Positions 1 to 7,528 are shown, counted from the stretch's first letter. The stretch is 64,000 nt of DNA from DATMRF01 sp035566435 (GCA_035566435.1 DATMRF010000034.1:186001-250000), one strand, 5' to 3'. Made by a program: numbers and translations. Notes: generated by a model not told the origin, from the sequence alone.

Positions 1-2284
1 CCTGACAGAGCGTGTAGTACTCTTCGTTCGGCGTCACCGACCACAGTTTTATTTCGTCCGAAAGCCCGCTGAACCCGAGCCAGCGGCCGTCCGGGCTGAA
101 TCGGGGGTCCACCCCGAAAGGAATGTCCATCACCTGGCGGGTCGAGTCGGGATCCCATAATCGCACAACCCCATCCCAGGAAGCGGAGGCGAGCAAACCG
201 CCGGCTGGATGGAAACTCAGTCGCGTGACCCTCTGCGCGTGACCTTCAAGAACTGTGACTCTTTGGTCGTTTTCAACATCCCAGATTTGAATTTTCGGGT
301 TGCTCCCGGCAACGGCCAGCCGTGTGCCGTCGGGATGCCAGCAGACGATTTCGTGATCGCTGGGCCCGATTGCGAGCAACGCCACCTCCTTGCCTTCGAC
401 AGCGTCGTAAATCGAAACGCTGTCAGAATCGAGGTAGCCAACCGCGAGCTTGCGCCCATCTGGGTTGACGGCCATCGAGAAAACCAACCGTGGGCAGGTC
501 CAGCGGTTTATTGCCGTGCCGGTCATTAAATCGAACCGAATGAAAGCGTCCTGTGTCGCGACCACGAGGAATCTGCTGTCGGGGCTGAATGCCACCTGGA
601 CGGGGCGGTCTGGCAAATCGCGAATGACCGGGTTCCCATCGTTAAGTCGCCAAAGCTCGAGTTTGTTGCCACGATCCAACTCGGCAAAAATTTGTCCATC
701 CGGGCTGAACAAAGTCAGCGAATTGTTGCCCCAAAACAAAGGATTCCCGTGCGGCTTTAGCTTTTGGATTTCCATTCCACCAGGGGCGGACCTGACACTG
801 ACTGATCCGTCGCGGTTTAGCCCCGCATACCGCTGATACTGGCTGTCGAACACGATGCCCAGCATTTCCTGCGGACGATTCTCCATCCACCTCGGCCCGG
901 GCTGGACGTCCGGCAGCGCCAGGGCCGCAATCGCTTCATCTCTGAGGCTGTCCTCACGACGAATTCGGGCCGCTTGTGCCAGGGCCTTGAGGCTATCACT
1001 CCGTTGGCCCATCTGACGGCTGAGTCGCCGCGCCTGGGCTTCATTGCGCAATGCCCGAAAAAGCTGGTCGCGAGCCTGCTGCTCGCTTTTGGTCGCTGCT
1101 TCGAGCGCCACGGCCCTTTGCTGAAGAGCAAAGTCTTTTTCGTTGCGCTCCCGGCGTATGCGAAGGTTGCTCGCGGCCAGCATGACCAGAGCGGCCAGAA
1201 TCGCGACCGGCAGTAAGGCGGCCAGCCCTGCAAAAGTGGCTAACGCTCTGTTTCGACGGCACCAACGCCATCCGCGTTCGAGACCGCTTACGGGACGGGC
1301 GAGCAAAGGCTCTCCCGCCATGAACCGCGACAGTTCATCCGCCACCATCCCGGCTGTCGGATATCTGCGCGCGGGCTCCTTTTCCAGGCACTTCAGACAA
1401 ATCGTTTCGAGGTCCTGCGGCAGGCTCGGATCCAAGACGCGAGGGCGAACGGGCTCATGATGCAGCACCTGGTGTAGAGTTTCACCGAGCGTTCCGGCCG
1501 CGAAAGGCGGACGCCCCGTCACCAGGTGGTACAGGAGCGCTCCAAGAGAGTAGATATCCGCGGCAACACCGATTTCCCGATGCTTACCAGCGGCCTGTTC
1601 CGGGGCCATGTAATGAGGTGAGCCAAGCGTTTGGCCAGTGACTGTCAACTGCGGGTCCTGATTGGAAGATGGCGAATCCAACAACTGCTTGGCCAACCCG
1701 AAATCCGTGATTCGGGGTTGATCGGAAAGATCGATCAGAACGTTCGCCGGTTTCAGATCCCGATGCAGCACGCCATGCTGGTGAGCATGCTCAATGGCGC
1801 GCGCCGCCAACTCCACGTATCGAGCAGCTCTTGGAGGGGCCAACGGGCCGTTGCGAACCAGGTCCGCAAGGTTCAGGCCCTGCACGAAATCCATGGTGAA
1901 ATAAGGCTGTCCCTCCTGCTCCCCCACCTCATGAATGGCAACGATCGCCGGGTGTTGGAGGCTGGCCGCCACCCGCGCCTCAGCACGAAACCGTTCAAGC
2001 GCCGCGCGGCTGGCAAACGGTCCGGAAAGGATCATTTTCAGCGCCACCTGGCGTCCCAGCGATTTCTGCCGGGCGCGATAGACCACGCCCATACCGCCGC
2101 GCGCCACCTCTGCCAGAAGTTCGTAATCGCCAAAATCCCGGGGCAACAGTTCCTGACCGTTGGTATCCAAGGCTTCCTCGGACCAGAACCCATTTAAGGA
2201 CACCTGCACCAGGCAACGTGGGCATTGCCCGGCCAAAACCTCAGCAGACAAAGGGGCCCCGCAGATGCGACATCGCCGGTTCAT
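1..2284 (-). CDS. Ser/Thr protein kinase with zinc ribbon and WD40 repeats, 3' end outside the window
   Basis: The reading frame is open from an ATG at 2284 to the window edge, giving about 761 residues with no stop, so the C-terminus is missing. Residues 5-24 hold two Cys-x-x-Cys pairs (CRIC, CPRC), a zinc ribbon. The kinase domain spans about 54-320: glycine loop ARGGMGVVY (61-69), ATP-anchoring Lys83 (VALKM), catalytic loop HRDLKPAN with Asp176, DFG at 194-196 and GSPHYMAPEQ near 221. A hydrophobic segment near 348-371 is a probable membrane span, followed by an alpha-helical linker. WD40-like blades follow, with repeats ending IWDV and LWDP. It starts 52 bp after the sigma factor stop, so the two are probably co-transcribed. 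Sensor kinases of this layout beside an ECF-like sigma factor are common in Planctomycetes and Verrucomicrobia. The signal and substrate are unknown. Confidence 0.9.
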   Translation of the reverse strand, partial: MNRRCRICGAPLSAEVLAGQCPRCLVQVSLNGFWSEEALDTNGQELLPRDFGDYELLAEVARGGMGVVYRARQKSLGRQVALKMILSGPFASRAALERFRAEARVAASLQHPAIVAIHEVGEQEGQPYFTMDFVQGLNLADLVRNGPLAPPRAARYVELAARAIEHAHQHGVLHRDLKPANVLIDLSDQPRITDFGLAKQLLDSPSSNQDPQLTVTGQTLGSPHYMAPEQAAGKHREIGVAADIYSLGALLYHLVTGRPPFAAGTLGETLHQVLHHEPVRPRVLDPSLPQDLETICLKCLEKEPARRYPTAGMVADELSRFMAGEPLLARPVSGLERGWRWCRRNRALATFAGLAALLPVAILAALVMLAASNLRIRRERNEKDFALQQRAVALEAATKSEQQARDQLFRALRNEAQARRLSRQMGQRSDSLKALAQAARIRREDSLRDEAIAALALPDVQPGPRWMENRPQEMLGIVFDSQYQRYAGLNRDGSVSVRSAPGGMEIQKLKPHGNPLFWGNNSLTLFSPDGQIFAELDRGNKLELWRLNDGNPVIRDLPDRPVQVAFSPDSRFLVVATQDAFIRFDLMTGTAINRWTCPRLVFSMAVNPDGRKLAVGYLDSDSVSIYDAVEGKEVALLAIGPSDHEIVCWHPDGTRLAVAGSNPKIQIWDVENDQRVTVLEGHAQRVTRLSFHPAGGLLASASWDGVVRLWDPDSTRQVMDIPFGVDPRFSPDGRWLGFSGLSDEIKLWSVTPNEEYYTLCQ

Positions 2285-2335
2285 ACCTCCGAACCTAAGC
2301 AAAAGCGGTTCACTCTTACGGCCGATTGCATTCGC

Positions 2336-3178
2336 TCACTGGAGCGCGGCGATGAGCTCACGGATTTCCTGGTCGGCCTGCCAGGGTTCAACCATCGTGC
2401 TGGCCACGCATTCGCGCAGTACTTCCCTGTAACGCTGCCTCAAACGATGCACCGCGACCGCAACTGCGCTCACGCTGACCCCCAATTCAACGGCGACCCG
2501 GGCGTACTCACCAGGTTCCGCTTCGCGGCTCAAAAATGAGCTGAGTAGTTGAAATTCTTTCGCCTTGCCCACTTTTGTCGTTTCGCTCCGGAGTGAGGTC
2601 AGCGCCTGATCCAGTACGGCAAGAGCCCAGCGCCGGTCAAAAATCCTTTCCGGCGTCTCAAGAGTCGCCGGTTCTGCGAAGTATCTCCCTTCCGCCAGCG
2701 CCGCGTTCAACGAAAGCACCACCCGTCCCCCGCCGCGCTTTTGAGCATTGCGACGGTCGAAATTGTTCAGCAAAAGCCTTTTGACGGCCGTTAGCAAAAA
2801 GCACCGAAACTTACCTCTTTCAGGCTCGATATCGGCCAGCCAGTTCTTTTCCAGAAGGCGGGTGAAGAATTCCTGGACCAGGTCCTGGGCGTCATCGGGG
2901 CCGTGGCCCCGGCTGCGGACATAGCCATAAATGGGATACCAATACGTGCGGCACAGGACCTCGAGCGCTTCCGCCGCTTCAGGAGTTCCGGGTCGGCTCG
3001 CGCGCAAGACAATGCTCCAGCGGGTGGCCGCGAATCGATCGTCGGGGAGCTCGGCCGCGTGTGGACGGGGCGTTTCGATACCTCTGATTAACGGGCCGGA
3101 AATCACGTCGATGCCCTTGGGCAGGCTGCCAAGGCGCCTGGAATGTAAGCAGGCATAAACAAAAGGATTACAAAACAA
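2336..3178 (-). CDS. ECF-type RNA polymerase sigma factor paired with the kinase
   Basis: A 280-residue frame with sigma-70 region 2 at about 68-140 (TYWYPIYGYVRSRG, then DDAQDLVQEFFTRLLEKN, the core-binding helix) and a region 4 helix-turn-helix near 215-262 (ARVAVELGVSVSAVAVAVHRLRQRYREVLR). The first ~24 residues are unlike the family. A GTG at codon 25 or a later codon may be the true start, because homology seems to begin around FAATRWSIVLRA. It lies immediately upstream of the membrane kinase in the same direction. In related phyla this pairing suggests that the kinase controls the sigma factor or that both belong to one signalling unit. The regulon cannot be told from the sequence. Confidence 0.9.
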   Translation of the reverse strand: MFCNPFVYACLHSRRLGSLPKGIDVISGPLIRGIETPRPHAAELPDDRFAATRWSIVLRASRPGTPEAAEALEVLCRTYWYPIYGYVRSRGHGPDDAQDLVQEFFTRLLEKNWLADIEPERGKFRCFLLTAVKRLLLNNFDRRNAQKRGGGRVVLSLNAALAEGRYFAEPATLETPERIFDRRWALAVLDQALTSLRSETTKVGKAKEFQLLSSFLSREAEPGEYARVAVELGVSVSAVAVAVHRLRQRYREVLRECVASTMVEPWQADQEIRELIAALQ

Positions 3179-3394
3179 TATAGCCCATTCCCCGGCTGCG
3201 GAAAAGGCTAGATTCTCTTTAATTTCGGTTTTTGCCGGGTATCATCAGGATTGTGCCGCCGACGTTGACGAAGCGAAGAACCTGCTCTGCACATTGGCGA
3301 AGACAGACCTAGGCATGGGCGGGGTCTGACCGTAGGTTCGGATCCGGAGTGACCTCGTTAAGCATCAAGAATTAAGGAACCCTCGAAGACCGAC

Positions 3395-3949
3395 CTACGG
3401 TTTGAGGCGTTCTTTTGGATTCCGGCATCTCCGCAAGAAAGCCCGGTCGATACTTTCCGGGCGGTTTGTGTCCAGTATTACCAGGCCGCGAAAGCCGTCC
3501 AAACGGTGCAGGAGATAGGCGCATTCCAGGTTGGCGTATCGGTTGTGAGCATCTTTGACCTCTGAGCGTTTGCCGAAGAGCGCACCCGCTTCATCGAGCA
3601 ACAGAACTGAGCCGCTATCCTGGGCCGCGTTGAAAACCCTCCCAAGGTTCTTCTCCGTTTCGCCCATGTAATTGCTCACGACCGCAGCGAGGTGGACGCG
3701 ATAAAGTTTGAGGTGCAGTTTGCGCGCCAACGCCCCGGTCGCTGAGACCCTGGCCCTTCTGTTCCCTCCGAAAAGCAAAAGTTGTGTACCTGGGCCACCC
3801 ATCGCCATCCGTGCAGCGAGCGCCCGCAACACGCCGGAATACCGAGGAGCGAGGAGGCGGTTGATTGGAACAGCGCGCGAAACACCAGGTATCGGCCGCG
3901 CACCGCTTGGAACCTCTTCGATGTAAACACCCGGGTAGCTATATTGCAT
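3395..3949 (-). pseudogene. Chimeric remnant: contractile-tail sheath N-terminus joined to a degenerate AAA+ ATPase (eCIS-like)
   Basis: The 184-codon frame opens with SYPGVYIEEVPSGARPI, the characteristic N-terminus of sheath/tube-sheath proteins of phage-tail-like contractile injection systems. From about residue 50 it switches to an AAA+ ATPase resembling the ATPase encoded in extracellular contractile injection system (eCIS) loci. Family landmarks kept are LYRVHLAAVVSNYMGETEKNL, LFGKRSEVKDAHNRYAN and FLRRC. The Walker A lysine motif (GPPGTGKT) is replaced by GGNRRARVS, the Walker B DEAD is DEAG, and the protein stops just after the arginine-finger region. No other eCIS gene is in the window. 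I read this as a deletion-fused relic. A short neofunctionalised gene is possible because the frame has stayed open. It lies 50 bp outside the left end of the transposon. Confidence 0.7.
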
Positions 3950-3991
3950 GTCTACGTTGTATCACTTCTCGTCTCAATATTCGAGCCATTG

Positions 3992-3999
3992 GAAGGTTC
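3992..3999. repeat. Target-site duplication, left copy (GAAGGTTC)
   Basis: Eight bases directly abutting the left terminal repeat. The identical octamer, in the same orientation, abuts the right end at 7521-7528. An 8-9 bp duplication is what IS1-family transposases produce. Confidence 0.85.
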
Positions 4000-4021
4000 G
4001 GTAGTGCCTTAATTTGAATTT
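4000..4021 (+). repeat. Left terminal inverted repeat of the IS1-family element
   Basis: Begins GGTAGTGCCT, similar in form to the GGTGATGC start of IS1 itself. It matches the inverted right end except at two positions. Confidence 0.85.
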
Positions 4022-4044
4022 CGGTTCCGGTTTCATCGGGCGGG

Positions 4045-4359
4045 TTATTTCTTCCGTTTCTTGGCGTCGCTGATTATCGAAGCGCGAACGGGCGTCACAG
4101 GCGATTCTACAGGCGGGATTTCCAGCACGGTCACAAATCGCTCACCCGCATCGTCTGGCCCTTCCCGGTGGCTCCAGGCGTAAGCGCGTCGGGCCTTGGG
4201 GTGGCCAGTCAGGTCGAATACCTCAACCCCGCCCTGCCACACGGTCTGCCCGCGAAACACTTCATGCACGGGCACTGTCTCGCGGTAAACCGCTCCACAC
4301 CCGTGCAACTGTTGAACCGCCACTTGCAGGCGGTCTAAGTAGTCTTGTTTATTCGCCAC
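4045..4359 (-). CDS. Small accessory protein coupled to the IS1-type transposase
   Basis: A 104-residue protein. I place the start at a GTG that lies inside the last codons of the transposase (GTGGCGAATAA), so its start overlaps the transposase stop and translation is probably coupled. The sequence is hydrophilic, with no membrane segment. It contains VHEVFRGQTVWQGGVEVFDLTGHPKARRAYAW and ends in a basic tail (KKRKK). I recall similar small hypothetical proteins in many bacterial genomes but know no function. Position inside the terminal repeats and coupling to the transposase suggest a transposition accessory or a passenger. A longer frame beginning at 4467 overlaps the transposase and is less likely. 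Confidence 0.7.
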   Translation of the reverse strand: MANKQDYLDRLQVAVQQLHGCGAVYRETVPVHEVFRGQTVWQGGVEVFDLTGHPKARRAYAWSHREGPDDAGERFVTVLEIPPVESPVTPVRASIISDAKKRKK

Positions 4360-5176
4360 AGCGTTGAACCAGTTCCGCAACCGTCCATTGGCTGCTCTCA
4401 ATGCCTGCTTCCATCGCCGGGGTGCAACGGATCGCAATGTGCATCTTGCAGAAGTTGCAATACACAAAACTCAGCGCCACCGCAGCTTGGAAGTTTTCAA
4501 ACCTCTTGCTGAACGCGTTGGTGAGCCGGGTGAGCCTGCGGCAGTGCATCCGCATGGTGTGATTCTGCTTCTCAACGTGGCTTGTGGTGACCCGGCTCAT
4601 GTCAGGCGTCCCCGCAACAACGGTCTTCTCAACTTGAACAACCTCTGCCGGACTATACCGGATTGCGGCTGCTTTACCGAGGGGAACAACGGAGTAGGTT
4701 TTTACGATCTGCCCGTAATCCACATCTGCCCCGAAACCGCGTTCCACGGCATCCTCATAGGCTTTCAGGGCGTCGGAAGAAATTTGCACCCGGTTTGTCA
4801 GGCGGCTGGCCAAGTCGCTCATAAAGGCTTTGGCATGGTAGGCGTCGCGTTTTCCGACCATAAAGGAGGGAATCAGCTTGGTGTCCGCGTCCAGCGCGAT
4901 GAAGGTCCACACGTCCCCGTAAGCACCGGCCCGCGCTGCATTCTTTTGTTTGGCACCCTCGAAGCCCCAAATCTCGTCAACTTCGATTTGCTTGCAGGTG
5001 AGGCCGCGCATTTTCTCATCCATGATTTTAGCGCAGGCGTCGCCCACGCGCCGCGCAAGGCTCATAATCGTGTTCTGGTTCACGCCAGTAATGCGCTCAA
5101 TGGACCGGATGCTCGATCCCTCGCACAGCATGGAAATCACGGCTACTTTCTTTTCGGTTTTCAGGATGTTTGCCAT
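4349..5176 (-). CDS. IS1-family DDE transposase (single-frame type)
   Basis: 275 residues in one uninterrupted frame, not the frameshifted InsA/InsB arrangement of classical IS1. An N-terminal helix-turn-helix lies near 18-45 (GSSIRSIERITGVNQNTIMSLARR). The catalytic triad can be read as Asp in QIEVDEIWGF, Asp in ISSDALKAY and Glu in HVEKQNHTMRMHCRRLTR, the last embedded in the basic R/L-rich stretch typical of IS1 enzymes. The conserved block GDVWTFIALDADTKLIPSFMVGKRD lies between. No stop or frameshift is seen, so it is likely active. It reads towards the left terminal repeat from a promoter region shared with the divergent RHH gene. Confidence 0.9.
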   Translation of the reverse strand: MANILKTEKKVAVISMLCEGSSIRSIERITGVNQNTIMSLARRVGDACAKIMDEKMRGLTCKQIEVDEIWGFEGAKQKNAARAGAYGDVWTFIALDADTKLIPSFMVGKRDAYHAKAFMSDLASRLTNRVQISSDALKAYEDAVERGFGADVDYGQIVKTYSVVPLGKAAAIRYSPAEVVQVEKTVVAGTPDMSRVTTSHVEKQNHTMRMHCRRLTRLTNAFSKRFENFQAAVALSFVYCNFCKMHIAIRCTPAMEAGIESSQWTVAELVQRCGE

Positions 5177-5190
5177 ATCGTTCTTTTATG

Positions 5191-5227
5191 TTGCAATTAA
5201 TGTATAACGGATATACCTTAATTGCAA
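5191..5227. promoter_or_regulatory. Divergent promoter/operator with perfect 10-bp inverted repeat inside the transposon
   Basis: TTGCAATTAA at 5191-5200 and its exact complement TTAATTGCAA at 5218-5227, 17 bp apart. Each arm can supply a TTGCAA -35-like hexamer facing across the spacer towards one of the divergent genes, the transposase to the left and the RHH gene to the right, with AT-rich -10-like sequences 17 bp on. A dimeric ribbon-helix-helix repressor encoded next door is the obvious candidate ligand. That is inference. Confidence 0.55.
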
Positions 5228-5257
5228 GAACTATTGTTGTAAAACATCAAATATTTT

Positions 5258-5425
5258 ATGCCAAGAAAACCAGGCAGACCAAGGGTTCCAAAGACTAAAT
5301 CCAGGCATGTTCTGATTGCCGTAAGGCTGGCCCAGGAGGAAGCCAGGCGGTTGAGGGGTGCCGTAGCCAAGGCTGGAAAGACCCAGTCGGAATGGATACG
5401 AGATACGCTGCTTGCGGCGGCTTGA
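5258..5425 (+). CDS. Small ribbon-helix-helix (CopG/Arc-like) DNA-binding protein
   Basis: A 55-residue protein. A basic N-terminal arm (MPRKPGRPRVPKTKSR) precedes a beta strand (HVLIAVRL) and two helices (AQEEARRLRGAVAKAG, then TQSEWIRDTLLAAA), the usual ribbon-helix-helix layout. It lies 30 bp to the right of the inverted repeat 5191-5227 and is divergent from the transposase. The natural reading is an autoregulator that also represses the transposase. An antitoxin role is possible in principle, but no toxin-like partner is adjacent. Confidence 0.65.
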   Translation: MPRKPGRPRVPKTKSRHVLIAVRLAQEEARRLRGAVAKAGKTQSEWIRDTLLAAA

Positions 5426-5554
5426 AATTGGATGCGGCGAGCCTCGGACTCGCAATCCGCGATTGTAAGGAACGCGGGTTTGCCCGTTAACTTACGCACC
5501 CAATGCGATGTGAAAATTGCACACGTTTTTGCGCCTTCAAGTTTTTTTCGGATT

Positions 5555-6391
5555 ATGACGCCAATGGTGCGCAGAATGGCAAACGCGATCAAAGCCCACA
5601 TCAAAATATATGGCGTAATTGCATCCATTCTGGCGTTGGCTTCTGTATCGTTTTTGGGTCGCGGTTGGCTGCTGTCGTGGCTATCGGACGCGTTATTGTT
5701 TTCCAAAAGGCGCATTGGGGTTGTGCTGGTGGTAATAGGAGTCGTTGGAGAGGGGGGTGATATTCTGCTGGCTGTGTTCGCAAAACATTTCCATGAAAGG
5801 CATAAACGAGTGATTGAGATAATCGGAGCGGGGTTTTGGATGGTGCTGGTAATTGGGTTGGCCCTTGAAATCCCCGAAGCTGCAAACGTTGATCGGCAAA
5901 CCGAAGAACTCCGTGCAAAAAATGACCAGTTTGAAGCAAAACTGTTGGGCGTAGAAACAAACATCGAACAAACCACCAACAGAATTTCAGCAGTGGAAAC
6001 GAACTTTGTGCCGTGGCGCATAAACGCTCGGCAGAGGAGCTTCCTTTTGGAGGAACTCAAAGGGATCGCAGTTGAGCGTGTTCTAGTATTATACAGAGAA
6101 GAGGACGAAAGCCGGGAAGTTCTTTTTAAAAATGATGTGGTTGAGGTTCTCAAACACCGCTTTAAAACGCAAAATTGGTATCGAAGATCTGCGGCTCCAA
6201 TCCTCCGGCTTTTTTGGGAGTCAAACGGAGTCTCCGTACTGTGCACTACAGGCACTGGCGACGCGGCGTGGGCTGTGCAGCGAGGCTTTGGCAGTGCAGG
6301 CATTAACACCCATGTATATTTCCAGCCAGATAATGTTCCAACAAACAGCATAATAATAGTCTTTGGAAAAGAATCTTGGATTTCAAATTAG
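5555..6391 (+). CDS. Transposon passenger A: membrane protein with coiled coil and C-terminal alpha/beta domain
   Basis: About 278 residues from the ATG at 5555. The frame extends back to an ATG at 5432, but the extra 41 codons look non-coding. Three hydrophobic segments are visible: IYGVIASILALASVSFLG, RIGVVLVVIGVVGEGG and FWMVLVIGLALEIPEA. A heptad-rich stretch follows (RQTEELRAKNDQFEAKLLGVETNIEQ), then a soluble domain starting INARQRSFLLEEL and containing RVLVLYREEDESREVLF. That C-terminal pattern recalls a widespread uncharacterised domain with Arg...L...V-x-V...DxEa followed by a Trp motif, seen in many bacterial membrane proteins. It shares the layout and the GLALE membrane motif with the next gene, so the two are probably diverged tandem homologues. 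No enzymatic motif is recognised. Confidence 0.75.
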   Translation: MTPMVRRMANAIKAHIKIYGVIASILALASVSFLGRGWLLSWLSDALLFSKRRIGVVLVVIGVVGEGGDILLAVFAKHFHERHKRVIEIIGAGFWMVLVIGLALEIPEAANVDRQTEELRAKNDQFEAKLLGVETNIEQTTNRISAVETNFVPWRINARQRSFLLEELKGIAVERVLVLYREEDESREVLFKNDVVEVLKHRFKTQNWYRRSAAPILRLFWESNGVSVLCTTGTGDAAWAVQRGFGSAGINTHVYFQPDNVPTNSIIIVFGKESWISN

Positions 6392-6459
6392 GGCGTATCC
6401 CCTTGCATGCGCTTTGAAAATGTCAACGTTTTCTCGGAACAATCTTTAATAGCCCGAGT

Positions 6460-7446
6460 ATGGTTAGGGCCAAGATTGTTATCTCAGCGCCGACTTTTTC
6501 ACTCCTACGAACTAATTCCATGACAGCCGCAGATTCAGAAGCACTTAAAGTCTGGTTCTTTTGGTATGATGTTTCGGTGGCAGGTGTAATACTTGGAGTT
6601 GCCTTAGAGGTTCCAGAAATAATAAGGCGTTGGTCGAGGTTGCTGGCCTCTCGCTTTAACAAAGATGCTGCGGTTGAGCCGTGGTATAATGTTGCACATG
6701 AATCAAAAAGCCCACAATGGCTACATGCCGTAGAGGGATTTGGGTGGTTCATTTTGCTAAGCGGGCTTGCGCTTGAACAGTGCGCGCATGTCCAAATAAC
6801 CGCCATTAAAGATCGCGAAATCGCCAATTTGACCGCCAATCTCTCCATCGTAACCACGAACCTAGACGCAACAACAAAATGGGCGGCAGAAATGGACCGT
6901 GCTCGCGTTGAACTCGAAAAACAAGTAATGCCTAGAGTATTTCCACCAGTTAGACAAAACGAAGCAGCCCGCACTTTGAGCAAGTTCTCAGGCGTTAGCG
7001 CAACCGTTGTGTGTGTAGATGATCCAGAGGCAAGATTCCTTGAACAACAGATTTCTCCAGTGCTTTTCTTGGCGGCAGGATGGAATGAATGTCCGCCAAA
7101 TGAACTAACAAATTTTCTTCGGCGTATTCCAGAAGGTGTAACGGTTGAATCGCCTTGGGCGTTCCCCGGCACAGTCGATCCTAAACTTGAAGATGCGCGG
7201 GCCAAGGCAAATGTCGCCGCAGGCGCGTTGGTCGAACAGCTCAGCCAGAGCAATATAAGAGCGACAAATTTCAATCTTCTGGAATTGGCTAAGGAAAACT
7301 TTGAAGTGTCAGATTTTCCGCCTATGCAGTACCCGCTTGGCACCGTGGTTGTTTGGATTGGACGTAAACCATCCCTCACGAACCAACCTCCCTCCGGGTT
7401 TCCTTTTACTAAAGAGCCCCGTAGATATTTTATACAAGGAAGATAA
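6460..7446 (+). CDS. Transposon passenger B: second membrane/coiled-coil protein, homologous in layout to A
   Basis: 328 residues from the ATG at 6460; an internal ATG at 6520 is an equally good start and would put the first membrane segment near the N-terminus. Hydrophobic segments: DVSVAGVILGVALEVPEII and GWFILLSGLALEQCA. A coiled-coil-like stretch follows (DREIANLTANLSIVTTNLDATTKW). The C-terminal soluble domain begins RVFPPVRQNEAARTL and has SATVVCVDDPEARFLEQQ and AAGWNECPPN, which fits the widespread pattern V-x-V...dDPEA..f...i...l..AGW better than passenger A does. It starts 68 bp after gene A and is probably in the same transcript. The gene ends 53 bp before the right terminal repeat. 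Function unknown; a membrane-anchored sensor or defence role is only a guess. Confidence 0.75.
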   Translation: MVRAKIVISAPTFSLLRTNSMTAADSEALKVWFFWYDVSVAGVILGVALEVPEIIRRWSRLLASRFNKDAAVEPWYNVAHESKSPQWLHAVEGFGWFILLSGLALEQCAHVQITAIKDREIANLTANLSIVTTNLDATTKWAAEMDRARVELEKQVMPRVFPPVRQNEAARTLSKFSGVSATVVCVDDPEARFLEQQISPVLFLAAGWNECPPNELTNFLRRIPEGVTVESPWAFPGTVDPKLEDARAKANVAAGALVEQLSQSNIRATNFNLLELAKENFEVSDFPPMQYPLGTVVVWIGRKPSLTNQPPSGFPFTKEPRRYFIQGR

Positions 7447-7498
7447 ACATGTCCTGTGAGTAATAAGCCGCTTCCCGCGACCCTGTAAAGGGCTCTCC

Positions 7499-7520
7499 AA
7501 ATCCAAATTGAGGCACTACC
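7499..7520 (-). repeat. Right terminal inverted repeat of the IS1-family element
   Basis: Ends AGGCACTACC on the plus strand, the inverted form of the left end GGTAGTGCCT. Confidence 0.85.
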
Positions 7521-7528
7521 GAAGGTTC
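7521..7528. repeat. Target-site duplication, right copy (GAAGGTTC)
   Basis: Identical to 3992-3999 in the same orientation. Removing 4000-7528 would restore one uninterrupted copy of the target. Confidence 0.85.

Larger units (their letters stand above)
4000..7520. mobile_element. IS1-family transposon with passenger genes, complete with TIRs and target duplication
   Basis: The element is 3521 bp. Its ends are imperfect 22-bp inverted repeats starting GGTAGTGCCT (4000-4021 and complement of 7499-7520; 20 of 22 positions agree by eye), and it is flanked by the 8-bp direct repeat GAAGGTTC. It holds, left to right: a 104-aa accessory gene and the transposase (both minus strand), a divergent promoter region with a perfect inverted repeat, a ribbon-helix-helix gene and two related membrane-protein genes (plus strand). 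The passenger part looks AT-richer than its surroundings. Ordinary IS1 elements are about 0.8-1.2 kb, so roughly 2.2 kb here is cargo. Intact ends and duplication suggest recent insertion. Confidence 0.85.

Noticed and set aside
4364..5200. 278-codon plus-strand frame across the transposase
   Set aside because: Exact antisense of a clear DDE transposase; no protein-like features of its own.
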